DNA of 33,967 bases from NCBI GenBank assembly GCA_964493425.1, contig CAZBMW010000024.1:1-33967 (forward strand), read 5' to 3'. The notes beneath the pieces are model-generated. The model was not told the DNA's origin and ran no database searches. It worked only from the letters and a program-made list of their open reading frames with translations. Source of the DNA: CAYLMG01 sp964493425 (GTDB lineage: Bacteria > Planctomycetota > Phycisphaerae > Sedimentisphaerales > Anaerobacaceae). This document shows, one piece after another, positions 8,701 through 14,104 of this stretch (position 1 is its first letter; each line of letters starts with the position of its first letter). The position numbers were made by a program, and so were the translations under genes.

Positions 8701-10491
8701 ATGACGGAAAACGGTGAGGCGGCAATCGGCTCTTTCAAGAACGTGGCACTTATTCCAGAGGAAATATACAATACCTTCCGGGATTTCAGCGAAAGAGGTT
8801 CGAGAGGAATCTACCTGGTAAACAGGGCGACCGGCTACTGGAAGTCGATGGCGATTTTATCTCACTTCCCATCTTTCAACGTCAATAATATGGTCGGTGA
8901 TACTTGGATGGCGGCAATGCAGCATCCGAATCCGTTATCATTGATTTCCGAGCTTGATACATCTATCAGATACTTAACCGGAAAACTTGAGCCAAAATAT
9001 GCGAAACAGTTAGATGATTTCATTTCAAAGCATGACATTAAGCAGACTTTCTTCCGCACTGAGATAATGGCCGCGAGAAACTCGAAGAATCCCCTGAACC
9101 GGCTATTGACCAAAGCAAGGGACGTATCCGATTTCAGGGAATCCATAATGCGAGTTGCCTACGCCTCGTCTCTATTGAAGGCTCAGCAAAGAGGCCAAGG
9201 CGTTCAGATGGTCGAGGCTCATAACTGGATTGATACCGAGGGATTGAACGAAGAAGATGCACTCGGTAAGATTGCAAGAGAAGTGCTTGTCGATTATGCA
9301 GCCCAGTCGAAAACATTCAGGCGTTTTGTTCGCGGCGGTGTTGCCCCGTTCGGGACGTGGTATTTCAAGGCATCGAGATTAATCTGGAACTGGTTCAGCA
9401 AGCATCCATTGAAAGCAACTCTATCCTTTATGTCATTGCCGATAGCGGCGGCGGCTTATAATAATCGTAATGAGAAAACGCAAAAGCTCGAATCTCAGTT
9501 GCCGGACTTCATAAGGAACCGTACACATTTCGTATTAGGCGAAAATGCCGATGGTACAGTCAGAACATTATCCCTGCAACTCCCGCAGGATGTACTTATC
9601 GGCACAAAGATATTTTCTATTGCTACAGATTACGGAAATCGTGTTATTAATGGCGAAATGACTGCCGAGGAAGCGGCGAAAGAAACTCTAAAAACATGGG
9701 GCATAAGGGAATATGAAGGCGCTAAATATCTTCTGACGCCGTTTATCAGGCTGTATGCAGGTCTGAAAACCGGAAAAGACCCTTACGACAAAGCCCCTGT
9801 CTATCGCCGAGAATATGAACGGCTGACGGCGGGAGAAAAGGCCAGAGATATAGCAGCTTATATTGTCAAGACCTCCGTACCATTTCTTGGCGCTACGATA
9901 CAGACTTACGAAAAAGGGCTGCCGCAGGACGTGGCTATTAGGAAATTGATGGATCAATTAGCAGGCAAGGGCGCCCTTGGAATATACGATTTTAATAAGA
10001 AAGGCCAGATTGTTATCGACGGCAAGGATGGGAAGAAAACAACTATTGAATTCGCTGATGTTGAGAAAATACGAAAACTTGCGATTCAGGAGTATAAGTA
10101 TCTCGGCCAGATAGAGGACGCCTGGGTAGCGAGCGATCTGGAAATCGAGGATTTTGCCAGGTCCGAAATGCTTACAGAGCCTTTGGCGAAATTATATGAC
10201 CAGTACGCAAAGCGAATAGACCTTGATACCACTATCGATAATGTGAGAAAAGCGCGAATAATCAGCGATGTTTTAGAGGACAGGCTTATAAACAGGCTGA
10301 CATTGCCCCGCATAAAACAAAAAAGACTTCAGGTGCAATTATCAAGGGCAAAAACCAAAGAACAAAAACAGAAGCTCGCCGAAGAATATAAAAAAGTGCA
10401 GCAGGAGCGACTTGAGGAAATCATCAAGGCTCAGCCATCTTCGGCAAGAGATATTGAATTAACGAAGAAAATCAGGGAATTTCTGAAATAA
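5704..10491 (+). CDS. Giant ejection (gp16-like) polyvalent protein with J-domain
   Basis: A 1595-residue protein at the end of the ejection operon, where T7 places gp16. I take the ATG at 5704 (TGATG overlap, AGGGGA 5-10 bases upstream) rather than the GTG at 5701. Residues about 310-370 are a J-domain: the helix II-loop motif QYHPDKA has His-Pro-Asp at about 342-344 and is preceded by ALKILGLKEGASQEEI. Residues about 470-640 (7100-7620) are visibly more AT-rich and end in GKPVPPEVLAEYPDL, a motif recurrent in phage polyvalent proteins. Around residue 1058-1066 is FNVNNMVGD, typical of a conserved domain of such proteins. The C-terminus is helical and Lys-rich. No lytic transglycosylase signature of T7 gp16 was seen. 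The protein probably enters the cell with the DNA, and the J-domain could recruit host DnaK; both are inferred. Confidence 0.7.
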   Translation: MVNRLKDFGRRNRLSGFSISDPNAAPEHADFNISAPAAVLEPEIADPDDFTLDKEIKLTLDMGLGLEIPLTDIENNFRQLTRKPQPLIPGTIEPPGLAQGRETISTAPERSKWKKFKGFFVGKRNPLPPDADRIERLSRAFDIGVSMPLRTFLKFGKGMTLNAPDMVWALIKRITPDDVWDEEVKNMTLDEAMDWAGGYTPSGFQKGVGELAEFMGRLKTVAPIAQKIGVIGNTPKSITALEEAFETAKLFGAAAVAQQVSAGASDVIDPTEAEYGFEGPKAVLRDMAIGAILSLAHSGAKGLWSKLTPSEEARALKILGLKEGASQEEITRAANSLARQYHPDKAKGYIEEFKKVIKARDLLRQGEPQDIVFRGQKVTIKPKLLPETPATAGQAGTQATLSRQTPVNVSKSMQKPEKIAQGAASGKFNQIQSEQFAGPIGAKMRAEELAKQKPAEAEITPTEKQPWQMTREEYDNAVKEQNISQNDKLIKHISKYQEKLNEQAEDIPAYIGLRFADKKWNKGDIIDIESKLMGDDRLEYAEYGTKEYEEAESMGGVSTWDLEYFDLDKAKDKGEFAFDTIGRKYAYILGSDSTISHPYADQSEAILDKPVVLERIDLGTLGGYHSEIIEKALSEGKPVPPEVLAEYPDLKPSSLAKEPAKTTTEKVEPITKEEKNQLRSMGYSVPDILKMDRTQARKKITDNYIKHIDNPKHEAGFVKVPIPESVQEAAQRSAERAKIAAKNAKEDIDKFRFYPNAPPEFRNDVRKDLIGGLNKASKNVYEIAQDAIWGGMDKAEIEKSVEILYARDQLSRTKLGKGNPEIDLEQSQEILDTVMKDASPEAIAAADRYRAIVDKYTQKLIDRGVLEEGRQIQDYVRHYVEDYTPAWAPYANIPTRLKRPFRGYTKKATGTTKAYRQDQESLLASMMEMEYHNLIEDFVETQVKKFDIKPKMSKELRRELFGTDARGYAKTPRPGRIYIVDGKRYRAYTPDIPFSRAIYMTENGEAAIGSFKNVALIPEEIYNTFRDFSERGSRGIYLVNRATGYWKSMAILSHFPSFNVNNMVGDTWMAAMQHPNPLSLISELDTSIRYLTGKLEPKYAKQLDDFISKHDIKQTFFRTEIMAARNSKNPLNRLLTKARDVSDFRESIMRVAYASSLLKAQQRGQGVQMVEAHNWIDTEGLNEEDALGKIAREVLVDYAAQSKTFRRFVRGGVAPFGTWYFKASRLIWNWFSKHPLKATLSFMSLPIAAAAYNNRNEKTQKLESQLPDFIRNRTHFVLGENADGTVRTLSLQLPQDVLIGTKIFSIATDYGNRVINGEMTAEEAAKETLKTWGIREYEGAKYLLTPFIRLYAGLKTGKDPYDKAPVYRREYERLTAGEKARDIAAYIVKTSVPFLGATIQTYEKGLPQDVAIRKLMDQLAGKGALGIYDFNKKGQIVIDGKDGKKTTIEFADVEKIRKLAIQEYKYLGQIEDAWVASDLEIEDFARSEMLTEPLAKLYDQYAKRIDLDTTIDNVRKARIISDVLEDRLINRLTLPRIKQKRLQVQLSRAKTKEQKQKLAEEYKKVQQERLEEIIKAQPSSARDIELTKKIREFLK

Positions 10492-10585
10492 ATAAAAACG
10501 ACCCGATAACCCCCTATCGAGCCGCTTATATATAAGGCGTTTCTCGTGACGAAAATGTTGATTAAAAAAATTAAGGGGATGATAA

Positions 10586-10870
10586 ATGCTGGCACAGACG
10601 AGTAATACGGAATTAATATTTGGACTCATAACTATTGTGTTTGCCGTGAACAGTGGAGCGGTTGGAGTTATGTTTTATTTAAGAACAAATGACAAAAAAC
10701 AGTTTGAAGGATTAAAGAAAACAGTACGATACAAAGATACTTGCGAGGAAGTCGTTAAAAGAATAGATCAAAGCGCACAAGACCGGCATCAGGAAGTTAA
10801 AGAAGCCCTTACAAGAATAGAAGGATTAATTAAAAATAATGGAAATCAAAAACCCAGAGTTCAAACTTAG
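10586..10870 (+). CDS. Small one-TM, coiled-coil membrane protein (lysis-associated type)
   Basis: A 94-residue protein behind a strong ribosome binding site (AAGGGGA, 10572-10578). Residues about 9-32 form one transmembrane helix (LIFGLITIVFAVNSGAVGVMFYL). The rest is a charged helix with coiled-coil character (KKQFEGLKKTV through ALTRIEGLIK). This layout, together with two further small membrane proteins downstream, resembles phage lysis cassettes (XhlA-like or spanin-like components). The sequence itself is not diagnostic and no endolysin is next to it. The 94 bases upstream, after the ejection operon, show no clear terminator. The function is unassigned. Confidence 0.55.
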   Translation: MLAQTSNTELIFGLITIVFAVNSGAVGVMFYLRTNDKKQFEGLKKTVRYKDTCEEVVKRIDQSAQDRHQEVKEALTRIEGLIKNNGNQKPRVQT

Positions 10871-10982
10871 TCTGGAAGAACAAAGAGAAAATGTTCGAGA
10901 AGCCATGGCCAGAGCCACAAGCAGGAAAGATTACGAGGAAGCTGAGCGGCTCGAAGATCATTTAATGGAATTGGAAGAATAG
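10839..10982 (+). CDS. 47-residue UVR-motif-like microprotein (possible)
   Basis: A short frame overlapping the 3' end of the preceding gene by 32 bases. It encodes 47 residues, nearly all helical and acidic. The pattern L-x3-R-x3-REAMARATSRKDYEEAERLEDHLMELE has the spacing of the UVR motif that UvrB and UvrC use to bind each other (hydrophobic residue, Ala, D-Y-E-x-A-x-x-L-R/E-D). The ribosome binding site is weak and distant (AAGGA about 14 bases upstream), so translation may depend on coupling to the gene above. Real expression is uncertain. Confidence 0.4.
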   Translation: MEIKNPEFKLSLEEQRENVREAMARATSRKDYEEAERLEDHLMELEE

Positions 10983-10998
10983 ATAAGGAGTAAATAAT

Positions 10999-11190
10999 AT
11001 GGAATGGGTACAGCAAAATATAGTTTCCATCTTTGCTATTGTCGGTGGGATTTATACCGTAGCCAGAACGGTAGTGGCTTTAACCCCTACGCCTAAAGAT
11101 GATGAAGCCCTGAAGAAAGTCGGCGTCCTACTCAAAGTAATAGCCAAAACCGCAGGACTTGACTTAAAACAGGGAATTGAAAGAAAGTAA
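10999..11190 (+). CDS. Small membrane protein, holin-like by size and topology
   Basis: A 63-residue protein with a good AAGGAG ribosome binding site (10984-10989) 9 bases before the ATG. Residues about 7-29 are one hydrophobic helix (NIVSIFAIVGGIYTVARTVVAL). A short polar tail follows with TPTPKDDEALKKVG and a second amphipathic helix. Proteins with this plan occur in phage genomes near lysis genes, and a holin or pinholin-like role is possible but unproven. It is the last gene before the strong promoter at 11202-11230. Confidence 0.6.
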   Translation: MEWVQQNIVSIFAIVGGIYTVARTVVALTPTPKDDEALKKVGVLLKVIAKTAGLDLKQGIERK

Positions 11191-11201
11191 AAAATAAATT
11201 C

Positions 11202-11230
11202 TTGACAACGCCTTGAAGATGTTGTATAAT
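11202..11230 (+). promoter_or_regulatory. Consensus sigma-70 promoter for the lipoprotein pair
   Basis: TTGACA at 11202-11207 and TATAAT at 11225-11230 are separated by exactly 17 bases, a full-consensus housekeeping promoter. The expected transcription start is about 11236-11238. It drives the two lipoprotein genes 11325-12057 separately from the upstream membrane-protein genes. A full-consensus promoter read by host polymerase suggests strong expression early or constitutively. Confidence 0.85.
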
Positions 11231-11236
11231 ACGCCT

Positions 11237-11304
11237 TGATAGATAACCAAAGGCATTATTTCGCATACGTCCCATCCTCTCCTCGTTATCTATCAGATGG
11301 GGCG
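11237..11304 (+). promoter_or_regulatory. 5'-terminal hairpin in lipoprotein mRNA leader
   Basis: TGATAGATAAC at 11237-11247 pairs perfectly over 11 bases with GTTATCTATCA at 11285-11295. CGCC (11232-11235) can extend the stem with GGCG (11301-11304). The left arm begins at the predicted transcription start, so the mRNA would start inside a stem. The 37-base loop is CU-rich. Possible roles are protection of the 5' end or control of the ribosome binding site (AAAGGA, about 11313-11318). Confidence 0.6.
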
Positions 11305-11324
11305 TAAATTGAAAGGAAAAACCA

Positions 11325-11822
11325 ATGAAACGAATCGTATTACTAACAGCAGTCGTATTGTGCCTGCTTGTTGCAGGGTGTGGAGAAAGCAACCTCTCGG
11401 TATATGGGAATCCCGACGCCGATGGCGCATTCGGCCTTCGAGCCGGAACGAATGTAGCAAAGAATCTCGAAGTAGGTGCAAGTGCTTATTATGTACCAGG
11501 AAGTGACGCAAAAGATGTTCTGGTCTGGTCGGGCAAGCATTGGAAAAGAAAAGGCCGTATTGTTCATATAGATAAAGTACCTGACTGGAATTACGGCGCT
11601 CATGTTATTCTGCACTTGCCGAATGATTCAGATATCGAGCCTTATGTCGGCGCACAGTCTAATATAGGTGACGGTTCCTGGGACTTGCTTAAAACAATCC
11701 AGCCCATAGGAGGGTTGAATCTGAAAGTGACAGAGAGCATATCGACCTTCGCCGAGTATCAGCAGGAAGCACTCAACGGCGAGGATAAAAAGGTCTTATT
11801 TGGTATCAGATTGAGGTTCTAA
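11325..11822 (+). CDS. Outer-membrane-type lipoprotein (phage-encoded surface protein)
   Basis: A 165-residue protein with a type II (lipoprotein) signal peptide: positively charged start MKR, hydrophobic core, lipobox LVAGC with Cys19 as the lipidated residue. The mature part alternates hydrophobic and polar residues (FGLRAGTNVAKNLEVGASAYY; YGAHVILHLPNDSDIEPYVGA; GGLNLKVTESISTFAEYQQ) and ends with the aromatic strand FGIRLRF. That fits a small beta-barrel or beta-sandwich at the outer membrane. It is the first gene after a consensus promoter and a leader hairpin, and the next lipoprotein gene starts one base after its stop. Such isolated, promoter-equipped surface genes in phages often change the host surface or block superinfection; this is inference only. 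Confidence 0.65.
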   Translation: MKRIVLLTAVVLCLLVAGCGESNLSVYGNPDADGAFGLRAGTNVAKNLEVGASAYYVPGSDAKDVLVWSGKHWKRKGRIVHIDKVPDWNYGAHVILHLPNDSDIEPYVGAQSNIGDGSWDLLKTIQPIGGLNLKVTESISTFAEYQQEALNGEDKKVLFGIRLRF

Positions 11823-11823
11823 T

Positions 11824-12057
11824 ATGAAAAAGATAATACTAATCTCAATGTTAATTTTAATCTGTGGCTGTGCAACTAACGACATTAAAATATCACCTGC
11901 GATTGAAGGCTTTCCAGTTTCACAGGATGGTTACAATGTCGGGCCTGAGTTATATGTTCGCAAGGGAGAACCAGCTAAAGTTACCGGTGCTGTAATCTAC
12001 ATCAAGGGAACTGAGCCGGAAGTATTGACCGATGATGGCCGAATGATAAAGAAATGA
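11824..12057 (+). CDS. Small lipoprotein, second gene of the pair
   Basis: A 77-residue protein with a short lipoprotein signal (MKKIILISMLILICGC, Cys16 as lipidated residue). The mature domain is about 60 residues and probably beta-rich (GPELYVRKGEPAKVTGAVIYIKG). It begins one base after the stop of the preceding lipoprotein gene and ends just before an intrinsic terminator, so the two form a bicistronic unit. I do not recognise a family. Confidence 0.65.
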   Translation: MKKIILISMLILICGCATNDIKISPAIEGFPVSQDGYNVGPELYVRKGEPAKVTGAVIYIKGTEPEVLTDDGRMIKK

Positions 12058-12077
12058 CATAACCCCCCCCCTCCGAT

Positions 12078-12112
12078 GCCCCTGTCTCACACACAGGGCG
12101 GGGGCTTTTTTA
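12078..12112 (+). terminator. Intrinsic terminator after the lipoprotein genes
   Basis: CCCTGT (12080-12085) pairs with ACAGGG (12093-12098). A GC-rich flank (CGGGGGC) follows, then a run of six T at 12106-12111. It ends the + transcript from the 11202 promoter. On the minus strand no T-run follows the stem, so it does not serve the convergent minus-strand gene well. Confidence 0.75.
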
Positions 12113-12116
12113 TCAT

Positions 12117-12266
12117 TCATTTCTTCCTCAGTCTCGATAATTTATTAAGTGCAGATTTCTTGAATAATCTTTCGGCGGTATCGTGAGGTCGTCTTTCTTC
12201 TATCTTTGCAATCTCACAAATCGCTTTTACAGTCGCCGGGTTTTTGATTGTTAGTGCTTTAACCAT
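12117..12266 (-). CDS. Small VapB/RHH-like DNA-binding protein
   Basis: A 49-residue minus-strand frame with an AGGA ribosome binding site about 9 bases before its ATG. The N-terminus reads as a beta strand then two helices: KALTIKNPATVKAICEIAKI, then ERRPHDTAERLFKKS. This is the pattern of VapB-type (ribbon-helix-helix) antitoxins and Arc-like repressors, which commonly start ALNIK-(N/D)-P. The C-terminus is basic (KLSRLRKK). It is an isolated minus-strand gene facing a divergent + promoter at 12370 with an inverted repeat at its start, so a regulator role is likely. No toxin gene is adjacent on its own strand. Confidence 0.6.
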   Translation of the reverse strand: MVKALTIKNPATVKAICEIAKIEERRPHDTAERLFKKSALNKLSRLRKK

Positions 12267-12322
12267 AAGAAATTTCCTATATAATATAAAAAATAATCAT
12301 CATTTTTAGCTCAATAATACAG

Positions 12323-12350
12323 ATTATAGTACTTTTTTCAAGAAAAGCAA
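12323..12350 (-). promoter_or_regulatory. Putative minus-strand promoter of the RHH-like gene
   Basis: On the minus strand TATAAT (12328-12323) lies 16 bases after TTGCTT (12350-12345). The expected start near 12316 gives a leader of about 50 bases to the ATG at 12266. The -10 is consensus and the -35 matches only in TTG, so strength is moderate. Confidence 0.45.
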
Positions 12351-12369
12351 GAAAAAAATAAAGATTTAT

Positions 12370-12417
12370 TTGACAATGCCCGATGAATAGTGTAGTTTGT
12401 AATTAAGTTAGTTAATT
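12370..12417 (+). promoter_or_regulatory. Putative promoter with operator-like inverted repeat
   Basis: TTGACA at 12370-12375 is followed after 17 bases by TAGTTT (12393-12398), a consensus -35 with a weak -10. Such a promoter often depends on regulation. AATTAA (12401-12406) and TTAATT (12412-12417), separated by five bases, form an inverted repeat over the expected start site, a natural operator position. It reads toward the 12442 gene and is divergent from the RHH-like gene. Confidence 0.5.
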
Positions 12418-12441
12418 GACAATTTTAATAGGGACGTGAAA

Positions 12442-12774
12442 ATGCTTGCACGAAAATCCAAATCAATTTATCGGGGGCAACGGTATCGTCCCTCATCCGG
12501 TCGTGTAAGCAACCCGCGCCCCCGTCCCTTTTTGATAGTCGTTGCCGGTGTTTTGCTTTTAGTCGGTTGCCAGGGTATGCAATGGAACTGGAGTGATCAT
12601 AGAAAAAATATCAAGCCAGGCCTGGACAGTAACATCGATATAAGTTCCGAGCAATGGAATGAAATCGCAACACTGCTTTTTATGGAATGGAAGTTAAAGC
12701 AGGACCAGGCCGCTATTGAGGAATATCTGAAAATATATGAATTCGGCAACGTGGCGGAAATATCGAAAAAGTGA
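12442..12774 (+). CDS. Basic-headed putative lipoprotein
   Basis: A 110-residue frame. I prefer the ATG at 12442, which has GGGA seven bases upstream, over the in-frame GTG at 12436. A long basic head (many Arg/Lys/Pro, residues 1-29) precedes a hydrophobic stretch and lipobox LLVGC with Cys43. The mature part is helical (SEQWNEIATLLFMEWKLKQ). The 28-residue basic head is unusually long for a lipoprotein signal, so an internal-membrane anchor is an alternative. Its last bases lie inside the 55-base repeat that flanks the N gap. Confidence 0.5.
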   Translation: MLARKSKSIYRGQRYRPSSGRVSNPRPRPFLIVVAGVLLLVGCQGMQWNWSDHRKNIKPGLDSNIDISSEQWNEIATLLFMEWKLKQDQAAIEEYLKIYEFGNVAEISKK

Positions 12775-12793
12775 GTCACTCAAATCTGCCCGC
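12739..12793 (+). repeat. 55-base direct repeat, left copy flanking the N gap
   Basis: An exact 55-base copy of 12894-12948. It includes the end and TGA stop of the 12442 gene. See the gap entry: the repeat most likely reflects unmerged overlapping contig ends rather than biology. Confidence 0.9.
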
Positions 12794-12893
12794 NNNNNNN
12801 NNNNNNNNNNNNNNNNNNNNNNNNNNNNNNNNNNNNNNNNNNNNNNNNNNNNNNNNNNNNNNNNNNNNNNNNNNNNNNNNNNNNNNNNNNNNN
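12794..12893. other. Assembly gap of 100 N
   Basis: Exactly 100 unknown bases are flanked on both sides by the same 55-base sequence. 55 is a standard de Bruijn graph k-mer length and 100 N is a default scaffold spacer. The gap was probably inserted between two contigs that overlap by one k-mer. Removing the N and one repeat copy would give continuous sequence from the 12442 gene into the 13011 gene. Confidence 0.85.
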
Positions 12894-12948
12894 GAATTCG
12901 GCAACGTGGCGGAAATATCGAAAAAGTGAGTCACTCAAATCTGCCCGC
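12894..12948 (+). repeat. 55-base direct repeat, right copy flanking the N gap
   Basis: Identical to 12739-12793. It contains the C-terminal codons and stop of the 12442 gene and nothing new. Any frame read through the N into this copy is an artefact. Confidence 0.9.
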
Positions 12949-13010
12949 AAAGCCACATACTGCCTGCCCAACTTTGAAAACTTAACTCTTTTTTGAGAAA
13001 GGATATGGAT

Positions 13011-13241
13011 ATGAAGAAATTATTTTGTGATTTTTGCACAAAAGAAATAGCGAGCATAGATGAAGCAAGCAAAAATGAGTCTTTTAGCAGAATTGAGTCG
13101 CCGGTATATAAAAATATAAGAGTGTCATTTTCATTTAATATAAGTCCTTACGTGCAAAAAAGTGAGACAAAAAGAAGTTTTGAGCATATATGTACGGAAT
13201 GTGGTTGGAACATAATAAAGATGTATTTTAACAAAGAATGA
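13011..13241 (+). CDS. Small zinc-binding protein
   Basis: A 76-residue protein starting at the ATG at 13011, which follows AAGGAT at the right distance. In-frame TTG (12993) and ATG (13005) starts are less well placed. Two Cys pairs, LFCDFC near the N-terminus and HICTEC near the C-terminus, probably bind one zinc. The middle is polar and beta-prone (NIRVSFSFNISPYV). The leader (TTAACT then GAAAGGATATGGATATG) resembles that before the DUF3850 start at 13483, suggesting copied leaders. Family unknown. Confidence 0.6.
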   Translation: MKKLFCDFCTKEIASIDEASKNESFSRIESPVYKNIRVSFSFNISPYVQKSETKRSFEHICTECGWNIIKMYFNKE

Positions 13242-13356
13242 TAACCTTTAGCGAGAGCGGAGAAAAAGGAAAGGTGGAATTATGTTTGAAGATTTGAATT
13301 ACGCAGAACTGGACGAATGGAGAGACATTTTGTTACTGGAAGCGGCGGGCAAGCAA
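13242..13356 (+). repeat. Duplicated leader plus N-terminal module, copy 1
   Basis: The leader (TAACC...GAGAGCGGAGAAAAAG...) and the first 25 codons beginning MFED resemble 13726-13840 closely in DNA and protein. The copies diverge after AGKQ. This is a local duplication of about 110 bases. Confidence 0.75.
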
Positions 13357-13725
13357 CAGACGCCCCGGTTTTTTCAAGCCACACTCTGGGCAGGTTCAGC
13401 GGCATCCTCCAATCAGCAAAGCCTCTATTCCACAGCGCTGCCCGCCCTTCAATTTGAACCTTTAACTGAAAGGAATATGGATATGAGTAGGCAACATCAC
13501 GAAATAAAATGTGAAACTGAATACTATCAAGATGTAGAGCGCGGTATTAAGAAATTTGAATTGCGGCTAAATGACCGACATTATTTAGCCGGAGACATGG
13601 TAACTCTTGTTGAGGTTGTTAATGGCACAAAAACGGGCAGATACTTACCTCCTGTTGAAATTAAGTATGTTATTAGTGGTAGTTTATATGGCCTAAAGAA
13701 AGGCTGGTGTGTATTTAACTGGTAA
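13282..13725 (+). CDS. DUF3850 (ASCH/PUA-like) protein fused to a duplicated N-terminal module
   Basis: The C-terminal 80 residues (from HHEIKCETEYYQDV) match DUF3850: a 'xxF-E-x-R-x-N-D-R' segment (KKFELRLNDRHYLAGD), TGRYLPPVEIKYV and YGLKKGWCVFNW. This small ASCH/PUA-like fold is thought to bind nucleic acid or modified nucleotides. A normal DUF3850 gene would start at the internal ATG 13483, which has its own GAAAGGA ribosome binding site. The upstream 67 codons repeat the N-terminus of the 13766 gene (MFEDLNYAELDEWRD) and then run through leader-like DNA without a stop. So the long frame may be a chance fusion of a truncated duplicate with the DUF3850 gene. Confidence 0.6.
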   Translation: MFEDLNYAELDEWRDILLLEAAGKQQTPRFFQATLWAGSAASSNQQSLYSTALPALQFEPLTERNMDMSRQHHEIKCETEYYQDVERGIKKFELRLNDRHYLAGDMVTLVEVVNGTKTGRYLPPVEIKYVISGSLYGLKKGWCVFNW

Positions 13726-13840
13726 ATGATAACCTGAGAGCGGAGAAAAAGAAAGAGAGGAAACTATGTTTGAAGAACTAAGTTATTACGAACTGGAAGA
13801 ATGGAGAGACGAATTATTATTGGAGGTGGCTGGCAAGCAG
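13726..13840 (+). repeat. Duplicated leader plus N-terminal module, copy 2
   Basis: Second copy of the unit at 13242-13356: leader GAGAGCGGAGAAAAAG, ribosome binding site, and 25 codons beginning MFEE and ending AGKQ. This copy continues into a longer related helix (DAEIELEWIESISQEMDRRE), so it is probably the fuller version. Confidence 0.75.
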
Positions 13841-14089
13841 GACGCCGAGATTGAATTGGAATGGATTGAGTCGATAAGTCAGGAAATGGATCGGCGGGAA
13901 TCTGTGGCGGCTACGAGATTAAGATTCCTTGTAGTGGCCGTCAATTTGATGGTGTTGGCATTTATCCTGAGTAGCTGTACCACTACCATACGAGGCACAG
14001 GACAGATGATAAGCGGTATCGGGCAGGGTACAGGGACGATAGTTAAGGGCGTAGGCGATTACCTACAGGAAGAAATGGAAGGCAAATAG
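13766..14089 (+). CDS. Helical module fused to an entericidin-like lipoprotein segment
   Basis: A 107-residue protein in two parts. Residues 1-50 are an acidic helix (LEEWRDELLLEVAG, EMDRRES) shared with the preceding gene. Residues about 52-71 are a hydrophobic stretch ending in the lipobox-like LSSC (Cys71). The tail TTTIRGTGQMISGIGQGTG resembles small entericidin lipoproteins, which have a Cys followed by Asn/Thr-Thr-x-Arg-Gly-x-Gly. Entericidins are tiny membrane lipoproteins linked to lysis control. A Cys so far from the N-terminus would not be a standard signal peptide unless translation starts inside (ATG 13949 lacks a ribosome binding site). Function is uncertain. Confidence 0.5.
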   Translation: MFEELSYYELEEWRDELLLEVAGKQDAEIELEWIESISQEMDRRESVAATRLRFLVVAVNLMVLAFILSSCTTTIRGTGQMISGIGQGTGTIVKGVGDYLQEEMEGK

Positions 14090-14104
14090 AAAGGAAATAG
14101 GAAA

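Noticed and set aside
10497..10585. TTATATATAA palindrome and CGATA/TATCG repeat as a terminator or operator
   Set aside because: The stems are short and mismatched at their flanks and no T-run follows. This is too weak to call.
12737..12985. Frame running through the N gap
   Set aside because: It is produced only by unknown bases between two copies of the same 55-base sequence.
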